DNA of 64,000 nucleotides from Sheuella amnicola (GTDB taxonomy: Bacteria > Pseudomonadota > Gammaproteobacteria > Burkholderiales > Burkholderiaceae_B), in assembly GCF_010499255.1 (NCBI RefSeq), contig NZ_JAAGRN010000005.1:1-64000 (forward strand), written 5' to 3'. The notes below the pieces were generated by a model, which searched no databases, was not told the DNA's origin, and saw nothing but the letters and a program-made list of their open reading frames with translations. Below are positions 19,076 to 28,111 of the stretch, piece by piece; position 1 is the stretch's first letter; every line of letters begins with the position of its first letter. A program made the translations under genes and the position numbers.

Positions 19076-20062
19076 ATGAATATCACTCGAAGACTGATGA
19101 TGATCGGTTCTATATGTACCGCTCTAACGCATCAAACAATTTTTGCTCAAACTACCGAAGATTATCCAAATCGCCCCATCACTATCGTCGTGCCATTTAC
19201 TCCGGGCGGCGTAACGGACATCACCACGCGACTGATTGGTCAAAAAATGAGCGAAAAACTCAACCAGACCGTCATCATCGAAAACAAGCCGGGAGCGGGA
19301 GGCAACATCGCGGCATCTTATGTCGCGAGATCACCTGCCAACGGGTACACCTTGTTTCTGGCTACGATCGGCACACATGCGATCAATCAGAATTTATATA
19401 AAACCATGCCCTATGATGGGGAGAAAGATTTCGCCCCCTTGTCAAGACTCGCGGTATTTCCGAACTTGCTGGTTGTACCCGCCAACTCGCCCTATCAGAC
19501 CGTCAGCGATCTGATTATTTTTGGCAAAAACAATCCGGGCAAATTGACTTTCGGCTCCCCCGGAAATGGAACATCATCCCACCTGTCGGGCGAGTTGTTC
19601 AAACTCATGACAGGGGTGAACATGGAACATATTCCCTACAAGGGAAGTAGTCCGGCCAATGCAGACCTCATCAGCGGACAAATCAGCCTGATGTTCGATG
19701 CGATACCCTCTGCTTCAACCAATATCAAGGCAAACCGCACCCGCGCACTGGCGATTACATCAAAGGACCGCAATGCCCTACTCCCTGAAATTCCAACGCT
19801 GGATGAATCAGGGGTGAAAGGCTATGAACTGATTGCATGGGTCGGGCTAGTCGCGCCCGCCGGCACGCCTCAACCCATCGTTGACAAACTGTACAAGGTC
19901 ATTGCAGAAGTACTGGCCAGTCAGGAAGTGAAGGACAAGCTGTTGTCGCTTGGTGCAAATGCAGCGCCACAAACCCCGAAGGAGTTTGCGGGCTACATCA
20001 AAGAAGAGGCGGCAAGATGGCGCAAAGTGATTTCAGAAGCGAAAATCTCAATCAACAACTGA
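19076..20062 (+). CDS. Bug-family (TctC) periplasmic solute-binding protein
   Basis: Periplasmic receptor of the TTT family, 328 aa with a signal peptide ending near TIFAQT. Family features: YPNRPITIVVPFTPGGVTDITTR (residues ~30-52), VIIENKPGAGGNIAASYVARSPANGYTL (65-92), LTFGSPGNGTSSHLSGELF and HIPYKGSSPANADLISGQI. These residues line the carboxylate-binding cleft. No tctAB lies beside it, so it is an orphan receptor that may share a distant permease. The next gene, a metallophosphoesterase, starts 16 bp later. Confidence 0.93.
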   Translation: MNITRRLMMIGSICTALTHQTIFAQTTEDYPNRPITIVVPFTPGGVTDITTRLIGQKMSEKLNQTVIIENKPGAGGNIAASYVARSPANGYTLFLATIGTHAINQNLYKTMPYDGEKDFAPLSRLAVFPNLLVVPANSPYQTVSDLIIFGKNNPGKLTFGSPGNGTSSHLSGELFKLMTGVNMEHIPYKGSSPANADLISGQISLMFDAIPSASTNIKANRTRALAITSKDRNALLPEIPTLDESGVKGYELIAWVGLVAPAGTPQPIVDKLYKVIAEVLASQEVKDKLLSLGANAAPQTPKEFAGYIKEEAARWRKVISEAKISINN

Positions 20063-20078
20063 GTGCTATTAATCGGGA

Positions 20079-20852
20079 ATGATTTACTTTCTCGGAGACG
20101 TGCATGGCCGGTTTGATCATGTGCAAAATTTCATTCAAGAGCGAAGGGGGCACCAGGATGCGCCCTGCTCTTTGATCTTTCTTGGTGATATCGAAGCACC
20201 GCGTCCATTTGAAGATATGATTCGTCCACTCCTGGACGAAGGTGCCGCCGTCTGGTTTATTCACGGCAACCATGACACGAATCGATCGCAAAGCTGGGAC
20301 AATCTGCAAGACTCACAGCACAGAAATCTGAACGGCCGCATCGAAATCATCGAGGGATTCAGGGTAGCGGGAGTCGGTGGCATATTCAGGGGAGAGGTTT
20401 GGTATCCCGGAATGAAATGCCATGAAAACACCGCTCAGTTTGAAGCGTCCCCTCAAAAAAAATTCACCTCCTATACAGAATATGCTGATCAATTACGCGC
20501 CAGTAGCTTGAAAAGCGAAGAGGTGCTTTCGGGTAAGCTGCTAAAGCATAAGAGTACGATCTTTCCGCAAACTATCGACTCATTGAGACGCAAGGTAGCG
20601 GATGTCATGGTGTCGCATGAGGCCCCCGACGGTCATCCGCACGGTTTTAGCGAACTTGGACGACTCGCGTCGGCAATGGGTGTGACGCATTATTTTCACG
20701 GACATCATCACGACAGTCTTGACTACACTGATTGGCGAAAAGCAACAGGCATCAATTTGCATGGCGTTGGATTCAGAGGCATTACGAATATGAACGGCGA
20801 AATCATCGTTCAAGGCACTACCTTATCAACCATGGAAACAATGCATCCATGA
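20079..20852 (+). CDS. Calcineurin-like metallophosphoesterase
   Basis: Cytosolic, 257 aa. It has all the metal-binding motifs in order: FLGDVHG (residues ~4-10), FLGDIEA (~31), GNHDTN (~67-72), SHEAPDG (~182) and HGHHHD (~206). The domain fits the protein-phosphatase/nucleotidase superfamily, but the substrate is unknown. Its stop overlaps the chrA-like start by four bases (ATGA), so the two are translationally coupled; this odd pairing gives no clear function. Confidence 0.85.
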   Translation: MIYFLGDVHGRFDHVQNFIQERRGHQDAPCSLIFLGDIEAPRPFEDMIRPLLDEGAAVWFIHGNHDTNRSQSWDNLQDSQHRNLNGRIEIIEGFRVAGVGGIFRGEVWYPGMKCHENTAQFEASPQKKFTSYTEYADQLRASSLKSEEVLSGKLLKHKSTIFPQTIDSLRRKVADVMVSHEAPDGHPHGFSELGRLASAMGVTHYFHGHHHDSLDYTDWRKATGINLHGVGFRGITNMNGEIIVQGTTLSTMETMHP

Positions 20853-22213
20853 GCAACACTCCACTGCCCGCCGATTCAACGATCGGATCAGGTTCGCCTC
20901 CTTCCTCGGTATCATTTGGCGAAGCTTTTCTCTTTTGGCTCAAGCTTGGATTCATCAGTTTTGGTGGGCCCGCAGGTCAAATCGCCATCATGCATCAGGA
21001 ACTGGTTGAGCGCAGGCGCTGGATTTCAGAGCGACGCTTTCTGCATGCGCTGAACTACTGCATGGTATTGCCCGGCCCCGAAGCGCAACAACTAGCCACG
21101 TATATAGGTTGGATGATGCACAAAACAAGGGGTGGCATTGTCGCCGGAGTACTTTTTGTACTGCCTTCGCTGTTGGTACTGATCGGCCTATCTTGGATTT
21201 ATGTCGCTTTTGGTGATATGCCGCTTGTGAGCGGATTGTTTTACGGAATCAAGCCGGCGGTCACTGCGATTGTCGCTCAAGCGGCACATCGCATCGGATC
21301 GCGTGCTCTGAAAAACAATACGCTATGGGCAATCGCCGCCGCATCGTTCATCGCGATTTTCGCACTGGATGTCCCCTTCCCGATCATTGTGGCTGGTGCC
21401 GCCTGCATAGGTTACGTCGGAGGAAAATTGTCGCCGCAATCGTTCAAAACGGGTGGCGCTCAACACGAAAGCGATAAATCATATGGACCCGCATTCATAG
21501 ACGACCACACCCCCACACCCGACCATGCGCTATTTAGCTGGATAAGGTTGTTGAAGGTGTTAATCATCGGCCTGTTACTTTGGCTCATGCCAATGGCGCT
21601 CATGACAGCTCATTACGGCTGGGATCATACTTTGACTCAAATGGGTTGGTTTTTCACCAAGGCGGCTTTGCTGACTTTTGGTGGAGCGTATGCAGTTCTG
21701 CCATACGTTTACCAAGGTGCGGTCGAACATTTCGGTTGGTTAAACGCGACGCAAATGATCGATGGATTGGCGCTTGGCGAAACCACGCCGGGGCCTTTGA
21801 TCATGGTGGTCGCTTTTGTCGGATTTGTCGGCGGATATATCAAGGCGCTGTTCGGACCGGAAAGCCTTTTCCTCGCAGGAGCGGTCGCTGCCACAGTCGT
21901 CACCTGGTTTACCTTTCTGCCATCCTTCGTTTTTATTCTGACCGGCGGACCATTGGTCGAGACCACGCACAACAACCTGAAGTTCACCGCGCCATTGACC
22001 GCGATCACCGCTGCTGTGGTAGGGGTCATTTTGAATTTGGCGCTTTTTTTCGGATACCACGTCCTATGGCCAAATGGCCTTCAAGGCGGTTTCGACCCGG
22101 TCGCGGCACTGATTGCAACCGCGGCCGGAATCGCACTATTACGCTACAAGATAAATGTGATTCATGTTATTGCAGCGTGCGCCTTGCTTGGACTCTTGAT
22201 TAGAAGTTTTTAA
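20849..22213 (+). CDS. chrA: Chromate-transporter (CHR) family membrane protein ChrA
   Basis: 454 aa from the ATG at 20849, which overlaps the preceding stop. Two CHR halves: FWLKLGFISFGGPAGQIAIMHQELVERRRW ... VLPGPEAQQLATYIGW (residues ~25-90), and FFTKAALLTFGGAYAVLPYVYQGAVEHFGW ... ALGETTPGPLIMVVAFVGFVGGY (~265-335), both with the FGGPxxxI and PGP motifs. Family members export chromate or related oxyanions by proton coupling. Converges with the crotonase gene, the last 4 bp overlapping. Confidence 0.9.
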   Translation: MSNTPLPADSTIGSGSPPSSVSFGEAFLFWLKLGFISFGGPAGQIAIMHQELVERRRWISERRFLHALNYCMVLPGPEAQQLATYIGWMMHKTRGGIVAGVLFVLPSLLVLIGLSWIYVAFGDMPLVSGLFYGIKPAVTAIVAQAAHRIGSRALKNNTLWAIAAASFIAIFALDVPFPIIVAGAACIGYVGGKLSPQSFKTGGAQHESDKSYGPAFIDDHTPTPDHALFSWIRLLKVLIIGLLLWLMPMALMTAHYGWDHTLTQMGWFFTKAALLTFGGAYAVLPYVYQGAVEHFGWLNATQMIDGLALGETTPGPLIMVVAFVGFVGGYIKALFGPESLFLAGAVAATVVTWFTFLPSFVFILTGGPLVETTHNNLKFTAPLTAITAAVVGVILNLALFFGYHVLWPNGLQGGFDPVAALIATAAGIALLRYKINVIHVIAACALLGLLIRSF

Positions 22214-23013
22214 CTTCTCTGTGCCCGACGTGCTGCCTTCTTGTCCATGAAATCCTTGACGATCGCGGCATGCTCTTCTGTTTTGTGCACAATCGCTTGA
22301 TAGGCAGCAGACAACTCGAGCAAGTTGGCCAGTGATGACTGCTGACCCTCACGCAACAGCCGCTTGGTCATTCGCACAGCTGGAGCCGAATTAGTCGCCA
22401 TTTTGCGGGCCAGGGTTTGAGCGGTCGACAACAATTGATCGGCGGGCACAACGCGCGAAACCATGCCCCAATCAAGTGCAGTCTGAGCATCGATCGCATC
22501 TCCCGTAAAAGACATTTCGGCCGCACGCGCCATGCCGATGACGCGGGGCAGGAACCAAGCCCCTCCGTCGCCCGGCACAATGCCGACCTTCACAAAGCTT
22601 TCGGCGAACGTCGCTGCCTCAGACGCGATGCGCAAATCGCACATGCACGCCAAGTCGCATCCAGCGCCAATAGCAGGTCCATTGACGGCGGCAATAGTCG
22701 GCACCTCAATCGCATGTACGGCCAGCGGCAAGCGCTGAATGCCGTGGCGATACTCTTGTCTTAAAACGGCGCTATTGAACTCCGGTCCGATCTGGCGTTG
22801 CATTTCATCGATTTTTCCTCCGGAGGAAAAAATCGGGCCATTCGCAGTGATGATGACCGCGGTAACAGTCGGATCGTGTTCAATGCGATCGCAAGCCTGG
22901 AGCATAGCTTCTACTATGCCGGTGCCGGTCAATGCATTGCGCGTTTCGGGGTGATTGAGTGTCAGCGTCACGACGCCGAGGTCGTCCTGTTCGTAAATAA
23001 CCGGTGATGTCAT
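22210..23013 (-). CDS. Enoyl-CoA hydratase/isomerase (crotonase) family protein
   Basis: 267-aa acyl-CoA enzyme of the crotonase fold. The oxyanion-hole segment is NGPIFSSGGKIDEM (residues ~59-72), and the second oxyanion block is VPTIAAVNGPAIGAGCDLACMCDLRIAS (~102-130). The KVGIVPGDGGAWFLPR motif follows, where ordinary hydratases have PGAGG; the same GDGG(A/T)W variant appears in the other crotonase of this window. The reaction is likely hydration or isomerisation of an enoyl-CoA. Third gene of a leftward tautomerase-SDR-crotonase unit. Confidence 0.85.
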   Translation of the reverse strand: MTSPVIYEQDDLGVVTLTLNHPETRNALTGTGIVEAMLQACDRIEHDPTVTAVIITANGPIFSSGGKIDEMQRQIGPEFNSAVLRQEYRHGIQRLPLAVHAIEVPTIAAVNGPAIGAGCDLACMCDLRIASEAATFAESFVKVGIVPGDGGAWFLPRVIGMARAAEMSFTGDAIDAQTALDWGMVSRVVPADQLLSTAQTLARKMATNSAPAVRMTKRLLREGQQSSLANLLELSAAYQAIVHKTEEHAAIVKDFMDKKAARRAQRS

Positions 23014-23055
23014 GTTTTAACGATTCCGTATGGTTTATAAATTTGGGGTTGATGA

Positions 23056-23835
23056 CTACAGAAGGCCGGGAAACAACCCGCCATCGATCAGGATGTTCTG
23101 GCCTGAGATGTATCCCGCTTGCCTACTGCATAAAAAGGCACACGCCTGACCAAATTCGTCCGCTACGCCGAGACGACGCGCAGGGATGTTTGCGACCTGC
23201 ATTTCGACCTCCTGCTCGACAGTTCTGCCGGACAACTGGGCACGCTTCAAGTTATTGCTTCGCAAGCGATCGGTATCGAACCGCCCTGGCAGTGCATTAT
23301 TGATAGTGACGTTGTGTCGCGCAACCTGTCGGGCAATGCTGCCAACCGCACCGGTGAGTCCGGCACGCGCGCCGTTGGACAAGATCAGCATATCGACAGG
23401 GGCTTTGACAGCGATGGACGTGATATTGACGATGCGGCCAAACCCACGCTCTATCATCGGGTCGATGACGAGATTGATAAGATCAAGCGGGGCAAGCATG
23501 TTGGTATCAAGCGCCGCCAGCCAGTCATCGCGGCTCAACTCCCTGAAATCCGCGGGTTTAGGTCCACCGGCGTTATTAATCAGAATATCGATTTGCGGCG
23601 CGGCCCGCACGGCCTGCAAGCGATCTTGCGCCTTCGAAACATCCGAGGCCAACGCGATGACCTCGACACCGGTCGCTTGCCTGATCCGGTCCGCACTCGC
23701 TGCCAGCGTGGACGCGGTGCGCGCAACCATGACGAGATTCACGCCTTCCTGGGCCAGGGAGTGGGCGCAAGCAAAACCAAGACCTGTGCTCGAACCGCAC
23801 ACCAGGGCCCATTTACCTTTTAATCCGAGATCCAT
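23056..23835 (-). CDS. SDR-family protein with an atypical active site
   Basis: 259 aa, short-chain dehydrogenase/reductase fold. NAD(P) binding: ALVCGSSTGLGFACAHSLAQ (residues ~10-30), LASDVS, and ILINNAGG (NNAG, ~85). The C-terminal region (GRIVNITSIAVKAP ... YISGQNILIDGG) is normal. But where SDRs have YxxxK, this one reads LSNGARAGL: serine at the tyrosine position and arginine at the lysine position. A related group of FabG-like SDRs shares this, so it may be a non-oxidoreductase or use another mechanism. It lies between the tautomerase and crotonase genes. Confidence 0.85.
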   Translation of the reverse strand: MDLGLKGKWALVCGSSTGLGFACAHSLAQEGVNLVMVARTASTLAASADRIRQATGVEVIALASDVSKAQDRLQAVRAAPQIDILINNAGGPKPADFRELSRDDWLAALDTNMLAPLDLINLVIDPMIERGFGRIVNITSIAVKAPVDMLILSNGARAGLTGAVGSIARQVARHNVTINNALPGRFDTDRLRSNNLKRAQLSGRTVEQEVEMQVANIPARRLGVADEFGQACAFLCSRQAGYISGQNILIDGGLFPGLL

Positions 23836-23837
23836 GT

Positions 23838-24212
23838 CTAGCGACCCGCGGCCTTTGCGGTGCGTCCGCCGGCGACACCCATATCCGTTGACGGCGTATC
23901 GAAAATAATGGTTCGCACATTTTGGGTGGACAGGCCCAGTGCCTGCTCGGTTGCGTTAGCTAGAGCAAGCACCAGGGCGGCCTTGAGCTCTTCCGTACGA
24001 CCCGATATTAATCCGGCGGTAATCAGCGCCATATCATGCCCCAACTCACCGGCAACAATCACGTTTTCGCGAGGAACTTCTTGAATCACGACGCGAATAG
24101 AAGCCAGTGGCGCAGCGATGCTGTCGACAACGGCTTGAGACAGCTTCTTGAGCAAGTCAGTTTTTTGCGCCGGGGTATATCCCTGAATAATTTGAACATT
24201 AAGTATGGGCAT
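23838..24212 (-). CDS. Fused tandem 4-oxalocrotonate tautomerase
   Basis: 124 aa, about twice the length of a 4-OT subunit. The first half begins MPILNVQIIQGYTPAQKTDLLKKLS: after loss of Met, Pro1 is the catalytic base, and R residues of the VRVVI-like stretch (IRVVIQEVP) match 4-OT. The second half repeats the fold (ALITAGLISGRTEELKAALVLAL ... VRTIIFDTPSTDMGVAGG) but starts with Ala in place of the proline. This is a duplicated, fused tautomerase. Likely enol/keto isomerisation of an unsaturated oxo-acid. Head gene of the leftward operon. Confidence 0.85.
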   Translation of the reverse strand: MPILNVQIIQGYTPAQKTDLLKKLSQAVVDSIAAPLASIRVVIQEVPRENVIVAGELGHDMALITAGLISGRTEELKAALVLALANATEQALGLSTQNVRTIIFDTPSTDMGVAGGRTAKAAGR

Positions 24213-24299
24213 GGTGTGCTATCTTCTAAAATTAGTTTATGTATGTAATGTAATTTATGTGCCTGATCTCGGTCAGGTGAACTCTCTTTATAAACGAAG

Positions 24300-24704
24300 T
24301 TGCCCAACGTGTCCTCCCGTCATTCTCCGTTCAAAAGCAAAGGTGGCTTCAGTCGGATTCTGAATGCCGCACGCTATTCGGCGCAGGGATTAAGTGCGGC
24401 CATTCGTCATGAGGCAGCCTTCAGGCAGGAATTGCTTCTTGCCATCATCCTGACTCCCGCTGCTTTTTGGGTCGGACAAACTGCCATGCAGGTTATGCTT
24501 CTGCTGTGTTCGCTGCTGGTGGTACTGATTGTCGAGTTGCTAAACTCCGCAGTTGAAGCCGTGGCTGATGCAGTTTCGCTGGAAAACAATCAGTTGATCG
24601 GACGAGCAAAAGATCTCGGCAGCGCCGCGGTTTTGCTCAGTTTGCTCATGGCAGCCGGCTTATGGATCGTCTGCACGCTGAACCACTGGTATCGGATACT
24701 CTGA
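24300..24704 (+). CDS. dgkA: Diacylglycerol kinase DgkA
   Basis: Inner-membrane kinase recycling diacylglycerol to phosphatidic acid. 134 aa as drawn (a TTG start; GTG at 24309 is another choice, and no good ribosome site decides it). Three hydrophobic helices, with the conserved catalytic stretch VELLNSAVEAVADAVSLENNQLIGRAKDLGSAAVLLSL (residues ~79-115), containing the E-LN-A-E-xxD motif, and AIRHEAAFRQELLLA before it. Typical length is about 120. Confidence 0.9.
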   Translation: MPNVSSRHSPFKSKGGFSRILNAARYSAQGLSAAIRHEAAFRQELLLAIILTPAAFWVGQTAMQVMLLLCSLLVVLIVELLNSAVEAVADAVSLENNQLIGRAKDLGSAAVLLSLLMAAGLWIVCTLNHWYRIL

Positions 24705-24760
24705 GGCAGCAAACAAACTGCGGTTTAAACTGTTAACGATATTTATTTCATCGAGTCGAC

Positions 24761-25576
24761 ATGTCCTTCATCAATAAACTGAACGCCGCCTGGGCAAGCT
24801 CAAACTCCCTGCTGATGGTCGGTCTCGATCCGGACATGCCACGCATCCCGGCCGAACTGCAAGGCAAGCCGGACACCATTTTCCAGTTTTGCAAAAAAAT
24901 CGTTGATGCGACCGCGCCGTTCGTTTGCGGCTTCAAACCCCAAATCGCTTATTTCGCAGCCGAACGTGCGGAAGGCCAGCTTGAGGATCTCTGCGCCTAC
25001 ATTCGCGAAACTTATCCGCACTTGCCTATCATGCTGGATGCCAAACGCGGCGACATCGGGGCAACTGCGACGCAATACGCCCGAGAAGTTTTTGGGCGCT
25101 ATGGTGCCGATGCAGTGACGGTCAGCCCTTACCTGGGGTCGGACTCTGTCGAGCCATACCTGGAATGGAATGATCGGGGCGTGATCGTGCTTTGCCGCAC
25201 ATCCAATCCGGGTGGATCGGATCTGCAATTTCTAGTCACCGATGGCGTCCCGCTTTACTTGCGTGTTGCCGACCTGGTGGCCAACAAGTGGAACACCAAT
25301 GGTCAGTGCGGACTGGTTGTCGGCGCGACATTTCCGAATGAGCTGGCGGCTGTTCGCAAAGCAGTTGGCGACAACATTCCTCTGCTCGTACCCGGGGTGG
25401 GCGCTCAAGGTGGTGATGTGGCGGCAACATGCGCGGCCGGTTGCAACTCGAGCGGCACGGGCATGATGATTAATTCATCGCGTGCGATTTTGTATGCGCA
25501 AGGCCCGGGACACTGGACAGAGGCCGCAGCAGCTGTCGCCAAACAAACTCGCGACGAGATCAACGCGCATCGCTGA
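24761..25576 (+). CDS. pyrF: Orotidine 5'-phosphate decarboxylase
   Basis: Final step of UMP synthesis. 271 aa, a long-form enzyme as in many proteobacteria and actinobacteria. The [12 protein letters not shown]-terminus holds the substrate-binding Asp. The catalytic DxKxxDI signature is [16 protein letters not shown] (residues ~91-106), and [14 protein letters not shown] near residue 211 binds phosphate. The ATG at 24761 is the only start near the conserved N-terminus. Stands alone on the plus strand, ending 17 bp before the stop of pncC. Confidence 0.95.
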   Translation: MSFINKLNAAWASSNSLLMVGLDPDMPRIPAELQGKPDTIFQFCKKIVDATAPFVCGFKPQIAYFAAERAEGQLEDLCAYIRETYPHLPIMLDAKRGDIGATATQYAREVFGRYGADAVTVSPYLGSDSVEPYLEWNDRGVIVLCRTSNPGGSDLQFLVTDGVPLYLRVADLVANKWNTNGQCGLVVGATFPNELAAVRKAVGDNIPLLVPGVGAQGGDVAATCAAGCNSSGTGMMINSSRAILYAQGPGHWTEAAAAVAKQTRDEINAHR

Positions 25577-25593
25577 CTTTCAATTCGAAATGT

Positions 25594-26097
25594 CTAATTC
25601 GACGACAGCCAATCGCATGCTGTTGCAAGAGAGAAGTGGACAGAAGATTGCCTGACTGCTCCACGATCACCCTCGAACACTTTGGCAACTGAACGAACCT
25701 CAATTCCGTTACTTGTCCGTCGGGCGAATCCAAAACATACCAGACCAACCGGTTTATCTGCGGTTCCACCACCGGGACCTGCGATACCGGTTGTCGCAAG
25801 CGCCAATTTTGCTCGGGGAGCCTGCGCAAGCGCACCTTGTGCCATCTCGCGAGCGACTTCTTCGCTCACCGCACCGAATTGATTCAGCGTCGCGGCACTA
25901 ACGTTAAGCTCCTTGCGTTTTGCATCGTTGCTATAAGTAATCCACCCGCGATCAAACCACGCACTCGAACCGGCAATTGCTGTGATCGCTCCCGAAAGAA
26001 GGCCTCCCGTACAAGACTCGGCCGTGGTCAGCATTCCTTCATGTTGAATTAACAGCTGCCCTATTCGCACGGACAAAGCATCAATCTGAATTTGCAT
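25594..26097 (-). CDS. pncC: Nicotinamide-nucleotide amidase (CinA C-terminal domain)
   Basis: Deamidates NMN to nicotinate mononucleotide in pyridine-nucleotide recycling. 167 aa, the CinA-C domain alone without the N-terminal molybdopterin-binding half. Signature LTTAESCTGGLLSGAIT (residues ~22-38) and ALATTGIAGPGGGTADKPVGLVCFG (~100-122). The last gene of the ribB-ribH-nusB-thiL-pgpA-pncC run, 8 bp after pgpA. Confidence 0.92.
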   Translation of the reverse strand: MQIQIDALSVRIGQLLIQHEGMLTTAESCTGGLLSGAITAIAGSSAWFDRGWITYSNDAKRKELNVSAATLNQFGAVSEEVAREMAQGALAQAPRAKLALATTGIAGPGGGTADKPVGLVCFGFARRTSNGIEVRSVAKVFEGDRGAVRQSSVHFSLATACDWLSSN

Positions 26098-26105
26098 GTT
26101 TTTTA

Positions 26106-26645
26106 TTACCGTATGAAATCAAAATGCGCCAATACCATCATCACTAGCAATGCATACCCGGCAGCCAGCAGGTCATCCGCCATCACGCCTATGCCGCCTT
26201 TAAAGCGTGCATCCACCACTTTGATCGGAGGTGGCTTGATCGTATCGAACAGCCTGAACAACACGAATGCGACCACTTGTGAAACCCAACCGTTCGGTGA
26301 GGCAATCGGTACGAAAAAAGGAATCAGCCAGAGCAACAACCAAAATGCGACAAACTCATCCCAGACAATACCCACATGGTCCTGCACACCAAGCTCTTGA
26401 GTAACACGGTCCACAGCCCAGCACCCATAAACCAAGCTGACAAAAAGAAATATACCGATGGCCAGGTCATTCGCTCCCGGGGCGGCAAAATTCCAAAGCA
26501 CCCAGGCAAGACACGTTCCCCATGTGCCCGATCCGGGACGAATTAATCCGGAGCCGAGGCCAAACATCATGAATCGACCAGGGTCTGAAAAAACCCAGAT
26601 TGGTTTAGGCCAAATCGTTCGATGTCGTTTGCTTACATCTGTCAT
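26106..26645 (-). CDS. pgpA: Phosphatidylglycerophosphatase A
   Basis: Inner-membrane phosphatase making phosphatidylglycerol from its phosphate. 179 aa from the ATG at 26645, one base after the thiL stop; the frame continues upstream but inside thiL. Motifs: FGLGSGLIRPGSGTWG (residues ~26-41), HVGIVWDEFVAFWLLLW (~92-108) and ALFRLFDTIKPPPIKVVDARFKGGIGVMADDLLAAGYA (~129-165), which hold the family's acidic residues. Three or four membrane helices. Confidence 0.93.
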   Translation of the reverse strand: MTDVSKRHRTIWPKPIWVFSDPGRFMMFGLGSGLIRPGSGTWGTCLAWVLWNFAAPGANDLAIGIFLFVSLVYGCWAVDRVTQELGVQDHVGIVWDEFVAFWLLLWLIPFFVPIASPNGWVSQVVAFVLFRLFDTIKPPPIKVVDARFKGGIGVMADDLLAAGYALLVMMVLAHFDFIR

Positions 26646-26646
26646 T

Positions 26647-27630
26647 TCACGTCCTGAAGTGGTCAAAGCCGAACGGTAAATCAATCAAAGGACTACCGAC
26701 AGAGTCGTAAACAATCAACTGTTGATTCGAGATGATGCTGCCGATTCGCGTGACCGGCGTCTGTAGTGTTTGCCCGATCTTCAGGATAGCCTCGCGCGCA
26801 TCAATGGGTGCGGTCCAACAAAGCTCGTATACATCACCACCGGCAAGCGCAGCCTGCCTTAATCGCGCAGGGTCAATCCCCTGCAACACCGGCGCAATCG
26901 GCAGCAACGATTCATGTAACTGCGCCCCACATCGGCTAGCCTTGAGTATGTGCTGCAAATCCTGCGCCAACCCATCCGAAATGTCGATCGCTGCATGAGC
27001 ATACGCACTCAATGCCTTTCCCAGATCGATACGGGGAACCGGTTGTTCTAATGCAAGTCGCGTGCGGTCCAGTAAAGCCAGGTCCATTGGCATTTGTCCA
27101 AGCATCATGCTGCATGCGATATCGGCTGCACCCAAATAGCCCGACACCCAGATATCGTCACCGATACAAGCCGAACTGCGTCGCATTGCCTTGGCAGGAT
27201 CAACCGCACCGAATACAGTGACACTAATTGCGATATCGCTTTCACTGCGTGTCGTATCGCCACCAATCAAAGGACAAGCGTGACGATCGACCAAAGTATA
27301 AAACCCGTCCGCGAAAGCCTTGACCCAACCTTCATCGATGCGAGGCAAGGCAATGCCAAGCAAACAGCCAATCGGAGTTGCGCCCATGGCGGCCAAATCG
27401 GACAGATTCACCGCGAGCGCCTTGATGCCTAGCTTGAAAGGATCCACATCGGAGAAAAAATGTCGCGACTCGAGCAACAGATCCGTACTAGTCGCAACCT
27501 GCATACCTTCGGGCACAGCGAACAAAGCGCAATCATCGCCTCCACCCAACATGCCGGCAGGAACCGGACGCTTGAAATACCGTGCAATCAAATCGAATTC
27601 AGAAGCCACGGTATCGCGTATATCTGTCAA
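26647..27630 (-). CDS. thiL: Thiamine-monophosphate kinase
   Basis: Phosphorylates thiamine phosphate to thiamine diphosphate. 327 aa, of the PurM/AIR-synthase fold. [30 protein letters not shown] (residues ~29-58) is the metal- and ATP-binding region, with [19 protein letters not shown] (~77-95) and [19 protein letters not shown] (~118-136) following. The start ATG overlaps the nusB stop by four bases. Its product is the cofactor of the ThDP enzyme elsewhere in the window. Confidence 0.94.
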   Translation of the reverse strand: MTDIRDTVASEFDLIARYFKRPVPAGMLGGGDDCALFAVPEGMQVATSTDLLLESRHFFSDVDPFKLGIKALAVNLSDLAAMGATPIGCLLGIALPRIDEGWVKAFADGFYTLVDRHACPLIGGDTTRSESDIAISVTVFGAVDPAKAMRRSSACIGDDIWVSGYLGAADIACSMMLGQMPMDLALLDRTRLALEQPVPRIDLGKALSAYAHAAIDISDGLAQDLQHILKASRCGAQLHESLLPIAPVLQGIDPARLRQAALAGGDVYELCWTAPIDAREAILKIGQTLQTPVTRIGSIISNQQLIVYDSVGSPLIDLPFGFDHFRT

Positions 27631-28109
27631 CGTTTGGCTGGCACTTTGATTTCAGTGGCGCGAACAACGGCTGCGAGCTTGTCAAGCACACCATTGACGA
27701 ACTTGAAACCATCCGTGCCGCCAAACGACTTGGCAAGTTCAACTGCCTCGTTAATTGCGACACGATAGGGAACTTCGATGTGATGCACTAATTCGTAGCT
27801 TCCGATCAAAAGAATACCGTGCTCGATCGGAGACAATTCGCCAATGGGACGGTCCACGAAAGGGGCGAATTTTTCGCGCAACTCGGGCGCATCGCGCATA
27901 GCGCCATGCAGCAATGTCTTGAACCAGACAGCATCAGCCTGATCAAACTCATCTTCATCGCGAAGATGCGCTTCGATCTCGCCGGCATCCTGCAGACTAT
28001 CGCCACCACGAACCAACCACGCGTAAACGCCTTGCAAGGCCAACTCACGGGCCCGACGACGCGCACTGCGTGGTGGCTGAGCAGCCAATTCGGAATCAGC
28101 TTTATTCAA
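27627..28109 (-). CDS. nusB: Transcription antitermination factor NusB
   Basis: RNA-binding factor acting with NusE in rRNA antitermination. 160 aa. After a variable start it reads [19 protein letters not shown], the NusB N-terminal motif, and ends with [31 protein letters not shown], the conserved C-terminal signature. The start is a TTG at 28109, with an AGAGGAA sequence in the end of ribH about eight bases upstream; no ATG fits better. Two bases after the ribH stop. Confidence 0.93.
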   Translation of the reverse strand: MNKADSELAAQPPRSARRRARELALQGVYAWLVRGGDSLQDAGEIEAHLRDEDEFDQADAVWFKTLLHGAMRDAPELREKFAPFVDRPIGELSPIEHGILLIGSYELVHHIEVPYRVAINEAVELAKSFGGTDGFKFVNGVLDKLAAVVRATEIKVPAKR

Positions 28110-28111
28110 AA

